NCBI GenBank assembly: GCA_964597685.1
Contig: CAZQZC010000059.1
Location: 1-15,820, forward strand
Source of the DNA: JBCBTJ01 sp964597685
GTDB taxonomy: Bacteria; Pseudomonadota; Alphaproteobacteria; Caulobacterales; Hyphomonadaceae
Reading direction: 5' to 3'
Length of the DNA stretch: 15,820 bases
The notes beneath the pieces were generated by a model. That model did no database searches and was not told the DNA's origin. It saw only the letters and a list, made by a program, of their open reading frames with translations. The translations under genes were made by a program, and so were the position numbers. Below are positions 6,976 through 15,065 of the stretch, piece after piece (position 1 is the stretch's first letter; every line of letters starts with the position of its first letter).

Positions 6976-7019
6976 GCGCGTGCCCGGCGCCTTAGAATAG
7001 GCGCCGGGTGAAAGCGCGC
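6976..7019. other. GC-rich intergenic stem-loop between SCP2 and hydrolase genes
   Basis: A perfect 9-bp stem, CCCGGCGCC (6983-6991) with GGCGCCGGG (7000-7008), encloses TTAGAATA. An outer 5-bp pairing (GCGCG 6976-6980 with CGCGC 7015-7019) extends it across an internal loop. It begins 9 bases past the SCP2 stop. No T-run follows on the minus strand, so it is not a standard terminator; RNA processing or attenuation are alternatives. Confidence 0.6.
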
Positions 7020-7027
7020 TCGAACGC

Positions 7028-7330
7028 TTACGAGAAGCTTTTCATCAGACCTTGAAGCGCCATCGCGACGGACATGTCGCCGTCGACCTTCAGCTTGCCT
7101 TGCATGAACGCCATGGTCGGATCCATTTGACCGGCGGCGAGCTTGGCGAAATCGTCCCAAGCGACTTTGATCGTGGCGTCCGCGTCGGCGTCGTCATTGT
7201 TCACAACGCCGTCTGCGCCGTTGATGAACAGCTTGCCGATGTCGCCGAAGTCAAACTTCACTTTTTTCTTGAAGTCCGAACCGGCCGAAATCGCCGTTGA
7301 AGCCTTTTGGGTGAGTTCTTCGAGCGTCAT
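7028..7330 (-). CDS. SCP2 sterol-binding domain protein
   Basis: A 100-residue single-domain SCP2 (sterol carrier protein 2) protein, which binds fatty acyl-CoA or other lipids in a hydrophobic tunnel. The start at 7330 gives MTLEELTQKASTAI and has an excellent AAGGAGG upstream; longer in-frame starts up to 7501 would overlap the divergent carboxyltransferase. Typical SCP2 strands are seen: KVKFDFGDIGKLFINGADG, ATIKVAWDDFAKLAAGQMDP, and the end MQGKLKVDGDMSVAMALQGL. It is divergent from the acyl-CoA carboxyltransferase-like gene across 112 bp, which suggests a role in acyl-CoA or lipid handling. A possible promoter lies at 7391-7362 on the minus strand (TTGCGT, 18 bp, TTTATC). Confidence 0.9.
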   Translation of the reverse strand: MTLEELTQKASTAISAGSDFKKKVKFDFGDIGKLFINGADGVVNNDDADADATIKVAWDDFAKLAAGQMDPTMAFMQGKLKVDGDMSVAMALQGLMKSFS

Positions 7331-7404
7331 ATGGGTGTCCTCCTTGCGATGCTCCGCCGCGGATAAAGCAGGCTTGGCGCAGAGAACGCAAGGCCGCGGC
7401 GCTC

Positions 7405-7433
7405 TTGACGTTGCGTAGGGGTAGGCTGCTGAT
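7405..7433 (+). promoter_or_regulatory. Possible promoter of the carboxyltransferase gene
   Basis: TTGACG (7405-7410) is a good -35. With a 17-bp spacer the -10 would be GCTGAT (7428-7433), which is weak. Transcription would start within a few bases of the ATG at 7443, which lacks a Shine-Dalgarno sequence, so the message may be leaderless. Confidence 0.3.
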
Positions 7434-7442
7434 TTCACGACG

Positions 7443-8990
7443 ATGAGTTGGGACAGATCGATCAAAGAATTGCGCCGGCGCGAGAGGCTGGCTGAGCGCA
7501 TGGGCGGCGAAGAGCCTGTCGCACGCCAGAAGAGTCGCGGAAAACTGACGGTTCGCGAGCGCGTGGCGTTTCTGGCCGACCCTGGCAGCTTCCACGAAAT
7601 CGGTAAGATCGCAGGCGCCGCGTCTTATGATTCCAGCGAGGAATTGATCGATTTTCGGCCGTCGAATTCGGTTATGGGCCGTGCGCGCCTCGATGACCGG
7701 CCCGCCATGATTCTCGCCGACGACTTTACCGTTCGCGGCGGCGCAGCCGACGCCTCGATCTGGCAGAAAATGGTCCAGGCCCTGAAAATGGCGCAGGATT
7801 ATGCCATGCCGCTCGTCCAATTGATCGACGGCACCGGCGGCGGCGGATCGGTCAAGATGCTGGAAAAGGACCCGCGCACCTACATCCCGGAGACGCCGGG
7901 CTGGGATCTCGTCGTTAGCGGCCTTTCGCGAGTTCCGTTCGCCTCTTTGGCGCTTGGCCCATGCGCCGGCCTCGGCGCCGGCCGGGTCGCGGCCAGCCAT
8001 TACAGCGTCATGGTGAAAGATGTGAGCCAAGTCTTCGTCGCCGGCCCACCGGTTGCGGCCGCTCTGGGCGAGGAGATTACAAAAGAAGCTCTCGGCGGGT
8101 GGGAGATACAGGCGCGCAATGGCACGGTCGACGAAGCCGTCGAGACCGAATCCGAAGCGTTCTCCGCCGTGCGCCGATTCCTGTCGTACTTGCCGCCATC
8201 GGTCGATCACCTGCCGGAGCGGACCGAGCCCTCCGACGATCCCCACCGGCGAGACGAGGATCTGATCTCGATCGTGCCCGAGGACGGCGTTACGCCTTAC
8301 AAGCCGCGTCGGATCGTCGGAGCTTGCGTCGATAGCGGCTCTTTTTTCGAAATCGGGCGGTACTGGGGTCGGGGAATCGTCGCCGGCTTCGCGCGGATTG
8401 ACGGCTACCCTGTGGGCGTCCTGGCCGGCGACCCGTTCGTTCTGGACGGCGCATGGACGGCCGATGTGTGCGACAAGGTCGCGCGTCACATGGATCTCTG
8501 CTCGACGTTCCATCTCCCGGTTGTTCACTTTGTCGACTGTCCGGGCTTCGCCGTCGGCGTCCGGCATGAAACGGCGGGGGTGACCCGCCGCGGGGTTCGG
8601 GCGATGGCCGCAATGTACCAGGCGACCGTGCCCGTATGCGCCATTGTCGTCCGCAAAGCCTATGGTTTGGCGGGGTCGGCCATGTTCAATCCGTCGCGGG
8701 CGAAATGGCGCTATTGCTGGCCTTCCGGGGATTGGGGATCCTTGCCGATGGCCGGAGGGATCGAGGCGGCGTTCCGAAAGGAATTGGCGGAAGCTGAGGA
8801 CCCGGACGCCCTGAAGGCGGCGCTCTACAAGAAATTCGAAGCCATCCGCTCTCCCTTCCGGACGGCAGAAGCGTTTCTGGCCGAAGAAATCATCGATCCC
8901 CGGGACACGCGGCCTCTGCTTGTCGATTTCGCCCGCCATGCCTATCGCGTCCTGCAGCCTGGCCCCATCCATTTCCCGCCAAGGCCTTGA
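7443..8990 (+). CDS. Acyl-CoA carboxylase carboxyltransferase (beta) subunit-like protein
   Basis: A 515-residue carboxyltransferase of the PccB/MccB type, with both crotonase-like halves. The N-terminal half holds KLTVRERVAFLADPGSFHEIG, then DDFTVRGGAADASIWQKM, and an oxyanion loop region reading DGTGGGGSVK. The C-terminal half holds DPFVLDGAWTADVCDKVARH and VVHFVDCPGFAVGVRHE. It is not a typical PccB: the common DSGGARIQEG loop is replaced by GTGGGGSVK, the usual GGA-x-x-H segment reads GGWEIQARNG, and the AWPTA-like segment reads CWPSGDWGSLPMAGG. No biotin carboxylase or biotin carrier gene is adjacent. These enzymes transfer CO2 from carboxybiotin to an acyl-CoA; the acyl substrate here is unknown. 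It is divergent from SCP2, and a DUF4349 gene follows. Confidence 0.85.
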   Translation: MSWDRSIKELRRRERLAERMGGEEPVARQKSRGKLTVRERVAFLADPGSFHEIGKIAGAASYDSSEELIDFRPSNSVMGRARLDDRPAMILADDFTVRGGAADASIWQKMVQALKMAQDYAMPLVQLIDGTGGGGSVKMLEKDPRTYIPETPGWDLVVSGLSRVPFASLALGPCAGLGAGRVAASHYSVMVKDVSQVFVAGPPVAAALGEEITKEALGGWEIQARNGTVDEAVETESEAFSAVRRFLSYLPPSVDHLPERTEPSDDPHRRDEDLISIVPEDGVTPYKPRRIVGACVDSGSFFEIGRYWGRGIVAGFARIDGYPVGVLAGDPFVLDGAWTADVCDKVARHMDLCSTFHLPVVHFVDCPGFAVGVRHETAGVTRRGVRAMAAMYQATVPVCAIVVRKAYGLAGSAMFNPSRAKWRYCWPSGDWGSLPMAGGIEAAFRKELAEAEDPDALKAALYKKFEAIRSPFRTAEAFLAEEIIDPRDTRPLLVDFARHAYRVLQPGPIHFPPRP

Positions 8991-9043
8991 TCCCGCCCCA
9001 AATCAGGCGCACCGCCAAAGCGCTGATTTTGTTGGAGGGACGT

Positions 9044-9970
9044 ATGATGTTTCGATCTTGGACCGCGGCGGTCTTGTGCCTGGGGCTTGCGGCGTGCGGT
9101 GGAGGCGGCGAGCGTTCGGAAGCGTCCCCGCCTCCCGTTTTAGCCCCCAAAGCGGAGTTTCAGGAGGTCGCAGGCCGCCAAAGCCTGGCCTTCGACCAGG
9201 ACGCAGCCCCCCAGGCGCCGGGGCCGACCGACCCTGTCGACGTGGATGTCCAATACATCGCCTATTCCCATTCCCTGGGCCTCGAGCTCCCAGCCCGCCA
9301 GGTTGATGCGGTTATGACCACGCATATCGAGGCCTGCCGCGCAGCCGAGCCCGATGTCTGCCTGATCGCCAACTCGAACGTGAACAAGCAATCGGACGAT
9401 TACGTCACCGGCTCTCTGTTCATTCGGGCGACCCCCGATTGGATCGAGACCTTTCTCGCTGGCGTCGACGACGAGGCGGACGCCGCTGGCGGGGAGGTCA
9501 CGTCGCGCAATACGACGGCGGAAGATCTGACCCGCCTGATCATCGACACAGACGCCCGCCTGCGCGCCCAAACCACGCTGCGCGACCGGCTGGAGACTCT
9601 TTTGGAGACCCGCGACGGCGAACTGAAAGACTTGCTTGATATCGAACGGGAGCTCGCCCGGGTCACCGGTCAAATCGAGTCCATTACGTCCAACCTGAAG
9701 GCGCTTCGGCTGCGGGTCTCCAAGTCGTCGCTTTCCATCTCCTATTCGACGAAGATCGCGCCGTTTTCGCCGTCGCGTCAGAATCCCTTGGCGCGGGCGA
9801 TCGGCGATTTCTTCTACAATTTTTCCGAAGCTCTCGCCGCTGTCATCACCGCCTTCGCCGTCAGCCTGCCTTGGCTGTTCTTGATCGGCGTCCTGCTTTG
9901 GATCTGGCTGCGTGTGATCTGGCCACGGCTCCGGCGTCGGCGATCCGATCGTTCAACGGCGTCCGAATAG
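9044..9970 (+). CDS. DUF4349-domain lipoprotein
   Basis: A 308-residue lipoprotein with a DUF4349 domain. GGAGGGA just upstream supports ATG 9044 or the adjacent ATG 9047; the signal peptide (M)MFRSWTAAVLCLGLAAC has lipobox LAAC. An earlier start at 8987 would bury the signal. The domain begins QYIAYSHSLGLELPA, includes GSLFIRATPDWIETFL, and passes into a coiled coil rich in Leu, Arg and Glu (DARLRAQTTLRDRLETLLET and following). A C-terminal membrane helix (about 268-294, LPWLFLIGVLLWIWLRVIWP) ends in a basic tail, so the protein may be tethered at both ends. Function of the family is unknown. It follows the carboxyltransferase by 53 bp, probably on the same transcript. Its last 18 bases overlap the convergent GH19 gene. 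Confidence 0.85.
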   Translation: MMFRSWTAAVLCLGLAACGGGGERSEASPPPVLAPKAEFQEVAGRQSLAFDQDAAPQAPGPTDPVDVDVQYIAYSHSLGLELPARQVDAVMTTHIEACRAAEPDVCLIANSNVNKQSDDYVTGSLFIRATPDWIETFLAGVDDEADAAGGEVTSRNTTAEDLTRLIIDTDARLRAQTTLRDRLETLLETRDGELKDLLDIERELARVTGQIESITSNLKALRLRVSKSSLSISYSTKIAPFSPSRQNPLARAIGDFFYNFSEALAAVITAFAVSLPWLFLIGVLLWIWLRVIWPRLRRRRSDRSTASE

Positions 9971-11071
9971 CGCCGCGAGCAGTCGGGACAACCAGGAGCC
10001 CCGAGGCGTCTCCGGCGCCGGCGGCGTCGTAGACAGGTCCCGCACAGGCTCCGGCGCAGGCGAGGGGTCGACAGGAGGCGGGGGCGGCGCTTCGGTCGCG
10101 ATGGGCGACGGAGCAGGCTCGGCTGGCTCCGCCGGACCCGGCGAAGACGTGTCGGCTGCGCCGCCAAGCGCGTCGATTTGCTCGCGCGCCGCATTGACCG
10201 GCTGCTCCATGACCTCGTCGAGCTTCTCGCGGTCCGTCCTTGTGAAGACGCCTGTGACGGGCAGAGCGTGCTCATCCTGGAACGCTTTGACCGCGCGCAT
10301 TGTCTGCGGTCCGAAATCCCCGTCGGCTCTGCCGAGAAGATGGCCGAGCGCTGAAAGATCCTCCTGCAGCTCCCGGATCAGATCTCCCTGGTCGCCGACG
10401 GTCAGCTCGTCGGCTGCCGCAGGTCCCGTTACCGAAAGGATGTCCTTCGCCTTGCGCCAGTAGAATTTTCGCAGATCCAGACCATGCGGCATGCCCGGAT
10501 GTGTGGGGCTTCCGCGATTGACGGCCCGCGAGACGGCGAGGATGTCGTCGCGATCCGCCCATTGATTGATATCTAGGAACGCCCAATACTCCAGCGCGGC
10601 GCGCAGGGACGGAGCGGCCTGTTCGATCAGTTCGGGCTGAGTTTCCAAAGGCAAGCCCGCAATGTCTCCGCGGCGGCGATAATTCTCCCGTCCCGTCAAT
10701 TGTATCAATCCGCCGCCGCGATAGCGAAACCCATCGTCAGGCTCCCTGTTCCCAAGGCGCCCGCCATAGACAAAGTTCGCAAGCTTCTCAGGATTGCGCA
10801 GGAATGGAACAGCGTCGTCGATTGACGGGAATCTGCTGCGGCCAAAGACGTCCCGAATACGTTCGGGGGTCGTGTAGGTCATGTTCTCCCGCAACGCCGA
10901 CAAGCCGCCGGTTTCGGCGCACGCCTGGGCGAGGAAATGGGCGAGCCTCAGCGGCGTCGTGATCCCGAATTGCTCCAATGTGTTATTGTCGCCGAGCAGG
11001 GCTTCGACGTGGACCGGGTCCATCCGCCTCTGCGTCAGCCGTTCCAATTGATCCCGCGTCGGCGTCACCAT
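9953..11071 (-). CDS. GH19 endolysin-like muralytic enzyme with peptidoglycan-binding domain
   Basis: A 372-residue protein with a GH19 (chitinase/lysozyme-like) catalytic domain at about 1-215. Likely catalytic acids are E53 (AETGG) and E62 (ENMTY), spaced as in phage GH19 endolysins, and the RGGGLIQLTGRENY motif is present at 118-131. A PG_binding_1 domain follows at about 223-288 (VGDQGDLIRELQEDLSALG, DGDFGPQTMRAVKAFQ). A proline-rich linker (about 310-357) then leads to a short amphipathic basic end, SWLSRLLAALFGRR. No signal peptide is visible, and no holin, spanin or phage structural gene is nearby. It should cleave peptidoglycan glycan strands if it reaches the periplasm. Its ATG overlaps the stop of the efflux gene (ATGGTGA), so translation is probably coupled. 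Confidence 0.9.
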   Translation of the reverse strand: MVTPTRDQLERLTQRRMDPVHVEALLGDNNTLEQFGITTPLRLAHFLAQACAETGGLSALRENMTYTTPERIRDVFGRSRFPSIDDAVPFLRNPEKLANFVYGGRLGNREPDDGFRYRGGGLIQLTGRENYRRRGDIAGLPLETQPELIEQAAPSLRAALEYWAFLDINQWADRDDILAVSRAVNRGSPTHPGMPHGLDLRKFYWRKAKDILSVTGPAAADELTVGDQGDLIRELQEDLSALGHLLGRADGDFGPQTMRAVKAFQDEHALPVTGVFTRTDREKLDEVMEQPVNAAREQIDALGGAADTSSPGPAEPAEPAPSPIATEAPPPPPVDPSPAPEPVRDLSTTPPAPETPRGSWLSRLLAALFGRR

Positions 11072-12081
11072 GGCTTGTCCCCCTTCGACGATTGCGTGTC
11101 GCCGGATCGTTTAGCATGGCCCAACTCGGCCGGGGATTCGTCGGATTGCACGAAGACCGAATTGCCATGGGATTCGGCGACGCCGCGCGGATCGGGGTGG
11201 ATCAGAACGTCAGCGGCCGGGAACTCCGACAGAATGCGTTTTTCTGCGGCGACCATGCGTCGGTGCGCTTCCGCGAGGCTGAGATCGGGGGGAAGGTCGG
11301 CATGGAATTGGATATGGACGAAGGGCCCCGCCGCCCGGGTTCGCAACATGTGAACGCCCAATAAGTCGCCGCTTTGCAGGGCGAGTTCTGTGATCTTATC
11401 GCGCGCATCGTCCGACAGTTCGCGGTCCAGCAATTGATCGAGCCCGGACCGGGCGACGCCAAGCGCGCTCCACGCAAGCCAGAGCGCGACCAGTAAACCG
11501 ATCACCGGATCCGCCCACGCGACGCCGAACAGGCCGGACGCGGCGATCCCGCCGATCACAGCCAAATTGGCGGCGAGATCCGCCGCATAATGGGCCCTGT
11601 CGCCGGCGGTGGCGACGGAACCGGTCCGCCGTACGGCTAATGTCTGCGCGTAGATCAGCCCAATTGTCATGACGATGGACACCGTCATAACGCCGATCGC
11701 CAGCCCGCTGGCGGCGACCTGGCGCGGTTCGAAAATGTGCGAGATCGCTTCGACGCCGACGAGGGCCGCCGCGACCCCGACCAGCGCCGCTTGGACGATC
11801 GCTGCGAAGCCTTCGGCTTTTCCACGCCCATGGCGATGTTCTGAATCCGGCGGCGTCGCGGCGTAGGTCACCGCAGCCAACGTGAAAATCGACGCGGCCG
11901 CATCAAGCCCCGAATCGGCGAGCGACGACAGCATCGACACGGAGCCGGACGCCAACCACGCCCACGTCTTAAGTCCGATCAGCGTGAGTGCGACACTGAC
12001 CGACAATGCAGCGGTCGTGCGCGTAATGCGTGCGCTGGTTTGGGGCTCAAGTTCGCCCGGCAGAGAGGAATCGTGCGCCAT
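11065..12081 (-). CDS. FieF-like cation diffusion facilitator (zinc/iron efflux)
   Basis: A 338-residue inner-membrane metal/proton antiporter of the CDF family. Six hydrophobic helices span about 22-210. The transport site matches Escherichia coli FieF: D56 and D60 (ADSGLD) with H164 and D168 (HYAAD), at the same 108-residue separation. A cytosolic HRHGRGKAEGFAA segment follows helix 2. The C-terminal dimerisation domain ends with FHADLPPDLSLAEAH and FPAADVLIHPDP, also FieF-like. About 40 extra residues, polar and poorly ordered, follow that domain. The DD-HD site suggests Zn2+, Fe2+ or similar. The start at 12081 gives MAHDSSLPGE; the frame continues far upstream only as antisense of the peptidase gene. 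The stop overlaps the GH19 start by 7 bp. Confidence 0.92.
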   Translation of the reverse strand: MAHDSSLPGELEPQTSARITRTTAALSVSVALTLIGLKTWAWLASGSVSMLSSLADSGLDAAASIFTLAAVTYAATPPDSEHRHGRGKAEGFAAIVQAALVGVAAALVGVEAISHIFEPRQVAASGLAIGVMTVSIVMTIGLIYAQTLAVRRTGSVATAGDRAHYAADLAANLAVIGGIAASGLFGVAWADPVIGLLVALWLAWSALGVARSGLDQLLDRELSDDARDKITELALQSGDLLGVHMLRTRAAGPFVHIQFHADLPPDLSLAEAHRRMVAAEKRILSEFPAADVLIHPDPRGVAESHGNSVFVQSDESPAELGHAKRSGDTQSSKGDKPW

Positions 12082-12113
12082 GTCTGTCGCCTGACAGGTC
12101 CTTTTTCCCTTGA

Positions 12114-12143
12114 AGTATGGCGTCTGGCGGCAAAGAAAGCCAA
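12114..12143 (-). promoter_or_regulatory. Possible promoter of the cation-efflux gene
   Basis: On the minus strand TTGGCT (12143-12138) and CATACT (12119-12114) are 18 bp apart. The leader would be about 25-30 bases and contains a small hairpin (12084-12097, CTGTC-AGGC-GACAG) directly before the ATG, with the only SD-like AGG in its loop. Assigned by eye. Confidence 0.25.
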
Positions 12144-12207
12144 TGAATTTCAACGTAGTATCTGAGATTGAGTGGCGCTCGCAATTCAATGCGCGGATAA
12201 CGACGCT

Positions 12208-12234
12208 TTGCACGACGGGGACGCTGTGTTTAAC
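12208..12234 (+). promoter_or_regulatory. Weak promoter candidate for the M1 peptidase gene
   Basis: TTGCAC (12208-12213) and TTTAAC (12229-12234) are 15 bp apart, shorter than the preferred 17. The rest of the 186-bp gap to the divergent efflux gene shows no gene. Confidence 0.2.
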
Positions 12235-12267
12235 CGCCTGACAATCAAAGGTGTTTGGAGGAATCCG

Positions 12268-14982
12268 ATGACTCGTCTGTTCTCGAAGACCGCCCTCGTC
12301 GGTGCGGCGTCCCTTATTGCGCTGGCGGCGTGCGGCCAGTCCGGACAGGGCGGTTCGGACGTCTCCAGCGGTCCGCCGCCCGTCAAACTCGAAACGGCGC
12401 CGGCGGGACAATTGCCCGAAGGCGTAACGCCGACGGCTTACCGGCTTGACCTTGTCACCGATCCGGCCGCCGACACGTTCTCGGGGCTTGTTGAGATCGA
12501 CATCGATCTGGCTGCGCCCCATGCGCGGATCTGGCTCCATGCCCTGGGGCCGACGGTGAACGAGGCAAAGGCCGTTCTTGCCGATGGAACCGAGATCCCG
12601 GCCGCCTTCGAAAGCGGCCTCGCCGACGGCGGCGTCTCCAAGCTCGACTTTGAGACCCCTGTGCCCGCTGGCGCCGCCACTTTGGTCATGACTTACGACG
12701 CGCCTTATAATTTTGGGCTCGCTGGCCTCTACAAAGCGAGCCAGGCCGGCGAGCCTTACCTCGCCACCCAAATGGAGCCGATTGACGCCCGCCGCATGCT
12801 GCCGAGCTTCGACGAGCCGCGCTTTAAGACGCCGTGGACGGTCACCGTCACCGCGCCGGCGGATGACGAGGTGATTGCAAACGGGGCCGAAGTCTCCTCC
12901 GAGCGCGTCGCCGACGGCATGGTCCGCCATACGTTCGCAGAGACCCGGCCGATCCAGACCTATCTGGTCGCGCTGGCCGTCGGCCCCTATGACGAGGTGG
13001 TCGGAACCTCGCTCGCCGCTAACGATGTCCGCGCTGAACCCGTGCCATTCCGGGCTTTCGCCCCGGCCGGCAAAGGCGACAAGCTCCAAACCGCCATGGA
13101 CGCGACGGCGGCGATGGTCGACTGGCAGGAAAGCTATTTCGATTATCCTTACCCCTACGGCAAACTTGACCTGATCGCCGTGCCCGAATTCGCCTACGGC
13201 GCCATGGAGAACGCGGGCGCCATCGTCTATCGGGAGGCCGCGCTTCTGATCGACGAGCGCACCTCGCTCGCCCGTCGCCGGGGCGTTTTGACGACCCACG
13301 CCCACGAATTGGGCCACCAATGGTTCGGCAATCTGGTGACGCCCATCTGGTGGGACGATATCTGGCTGACCGAGGCGTTCGCGACCTGGATCAGCTACAA
13401 GACCATGCACGCCGTCGACCCCGAGGGCGGCTTTGATCGGTCGGCGACGCGCGCCGCGCTGGGCGCCATGGGGGCCGACAGTCTGGCCGCGGCCCGCCAG
13501 ATCCGCAATCCGATTGAGCGCAACGCAGACATCCTCGACGGCTTCGACGCCATCACCTACCGCAAGGGCGGCGGCGTGCTCTCCATGTTCGAGAATTATC
13601 TCGGCGAGGAGCAATTCCGCGACGGGATGCGCCTGCACATGCGCCGCTTTGAAGACGGCGTGGCCGATGTCGACGATTTCATGCAATCGCTCGCCGACGG
13701 CTCGGGCGAGGACACTGTGGTCGACGCCTTCCGCTCCTTCATTTTCCAGCCGGGTATTCCGCTTTTGGATGTACAGATCTCCTGCGCGGAGGATGGGGCG
13801 AACGAGGTCTCCATCTCCCAAAGCCGCTACGCACCGCTTGGCTCTGACATTGATCCCTCGGCGCAATGGATCGTGCCGTTTTCGATGACGGTCGCTGACG
13901 ACGTCGCAACACGTCCCGTCTCCGGCCTGTTGGACGGCGCAGACAATGCGATCGCCCTGACGGGCGCTTGTCCGAACTGGGTGATGCCCAATGCGGGCGG
14001 GGCGGGTTACTGGCGCTTTGCGACCAGTGCGGAAAACTGGGCGGCGCTGACCGAGAGCTTCGAAACGCTGACGCCGGGCGAACAATTGGTCTTCGCCGAC
14101 AGCCTTGGCGCGGGCTTCCGCGCCGGCGCGGTGGACGCCGCGTCCCTTCTGACAGGCGTTGAGGCGACCCGCGCGGGAGAATGGGACGCCGTGCAACAGG
14201 GCGTCGGCCAAGTCAGCGGCCTCGTCCGCATTCTGGACGAGGACGACAAGCCGGCCATGCGCGCATGGTTGCGCGACACCTATGGCGAGATGTTCGCCGA
14301 TCTCGCCGGCCGCGACGACCTCGCCCAGGGCGAGCAATTGCTTCTGCGCACCTTGCAGGGTCTCATGTCCGGCGTCGCCCAGGAGCCTGAGCTCCGCGCA
14401 GACCTGCTCGACCGGGCCGGGCGCTATGTCGGCGTCGACGGCGATCCTGACCAGAGCGCGTTGGCGCCAGGCGAATTGGGCGCCGCCATGTCGGTCGGCG
14501 CCGAAGAGGGCGGCCGGGCGTTCTATGACGCCGCCATGGACGTTGCGCGCGCCTCCCAGAACCAGACCGAGCGCGCGACGATTTTCGGAGCTCTCGCCGG
14601 AAACGCTGCGGAGACCGAAACCCTTGAATTGATGGACGCGACCTTCGGAGACGATTTGTCGAACAACGAGGCCGTCACGGTCTATTTCTCCGCGCTCGGC
14701 AATGAAGCGGCGCAGGACGCGGTTTGGGACCAGTTCAAGACCCGTTTCGACGAGGTCGCCGCCAACGTGCCGGAGATCCGTCGCCCGCAAATGGGCGGCG
14801 TGGCGGGGGTCTTCTGCGACGCTGACAAGGTCGACGACGCCGTTGCGTTCATCGAATCCAAGGCCGACCAGATCCCGGGTTATGAACGCTCCCTCGCCCA
14901 GGGCGCGGAGCGTGCGCGCCTCTGTGCGGCCCTGAAAGAGGCGAAGGCGGACGAATTGGTCGCCGCCCTCGCCGCACGGTAG
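12268..14982 (+). CDS. M1-family aminopeptidase, predicted lipoprotein
   Basis: A 904-residue zinc aminopeptidase of family M1. The start at 12268 has GGAGGA 5 bases upstream and gives a lipoprotein signal, MTRLFSKTALVGAASLIALAAC, with lipobox LAAC; a longer frame from 12172 would bury it. The exopeptidase motif GAMEN is at 311-315. The zinc site is HELGH (346-350) with E369 after exactly 18 residues (HExxH-x18-E). The catalytic tyrosine is probably Y431 (TYRKGGGVL). The N-terminal beta domain begins near PEGVTPTAYRLDL, and the helical C-terminal half (about 550-904) resembles the ERAP1/puromycin-sensitive group. It should trim N-terminal residues from peptides at the periplasmic face or outer membrane. 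It is a single gene, divergent from the efflux gene and followed by a hairpin. Confidence 0.95.
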   Translation: MTRLFSKTALVGAASLIALAACGQSGQGGSDVSSGPPPVKLETAPAGQLPEGVTPTAYRLDLVTDPAADTFSGLVEIDIDLAAPHARIWLHALGPTVNEAKAVLADGTEIPAAFESGLADGGVSKLDFETPVPAGAATLVMTYDAPYNFGLAGLYKASQAGEPYLATQMEPIDARRMLPSFDEPRFKTPWTVTVTAPADDEVIANGAEVSSERVADGMVRHTFAETRPIQTYLVALAVGPYDEVVGTSLAANDVRAEPVPFRAFAPAGKGDKLQTAMDATAAMVDWQESYFDYPYPYGKLDLIAVPEFAYGAMENAGAIVYREAALLIDERTSLARRRGVLTTHAHELGHQWFGNLVTPIWWDDIWLTEAFATWISYKTMHAVDPEGGFDRSATRAALGAMGADSLAAARQIRNPIERNADILDGFDAITYRKGGGVLSMFENYLGEEQFRDGMRLHMRRFEDGVADVDDFMQSLADGSGEDTVVDAFRSFIFQPGIPLLDVQISCAEDGANEVSISQSRYAPLGSDIDPSAQWIVPFSMTVADDVATRPVSGLLDGADNAIALTGACPNWVMPNAGGAGYWRFATSAENWAALTESFETLTPGEQLVFADSLGAGFRAGAVDAASLLTGVEATRAGEWDAVQQGVGQVSGLVRILDEDDKPAMRAWLRDTYGEMFADLAGRDDLAQGEQLLLRTLQGLMSGVAQEPELRADLLDRAGRYVGVDGDPDQSALAPGELGAAMSVGAEEGGRAFYDAAMDVARASQNQTERATIFGALAGNAAETETLELMDATFGDDLSNNEAVTVYFSALGNEAAQDAVWDQFKTRFDEVAANVPEIRRPQMGGVAGVFCDADKVDDAVAFIESKADQIPGYERSLAQGAERARLCAALKEAKADELVAALAAR

Positions 14983-14996
14983 GCGGGGTTCACCAA

Positions 14997-15059
14997 TCCG
15001 TTCCTTCGCAATCGGCCCGGGCGTGCTAAACCCCGGGCCGGAATTGCATGAGGAACGGA
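14997..15059. other. Long stem-loop between the M1 peptidase and yghU
   Basis: Three paired blocks form one hairpin: TCCGTTCCT (14997-15005) with AGGAACGGA (15051-15059), GCAAT (15008-15012) with ATTGC (15043-15047), and CGGCCCGGG (15013-15021) with CCCGGGCCG (15032-15040). That gives 23 bp with small internal loops. It begins 14 bases after the peptidase stop and ends 6 bases before the yghU ATG. The 3' arm holds the only AGGA ribosome-binding sequence. No T-run follows. Confidence 0.7.
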
Positions 15060-15065
15060 CACGCA

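Noticed and set aside
7331..7501. N-terminal extension of the SCP2 protein
   Set aside because: It overlaps the divergent carboxyltransferase start and its promoter; AAGGAGG directly precedes the ATG at 7330.
12172..12267. N-terminal extension of the M1 peptidase
   Set aside because: The ATG at 12268 has a good ribosome-binding site and starts a lipoprotein signal peptide; an extension would put 32 residues before it.
14997..15059. Calling the yghU-upstream hairpin an intrinsic terminator
   Set aside because: No T-run follows the stem on either strand, so it is recorded only as a stem-loop.
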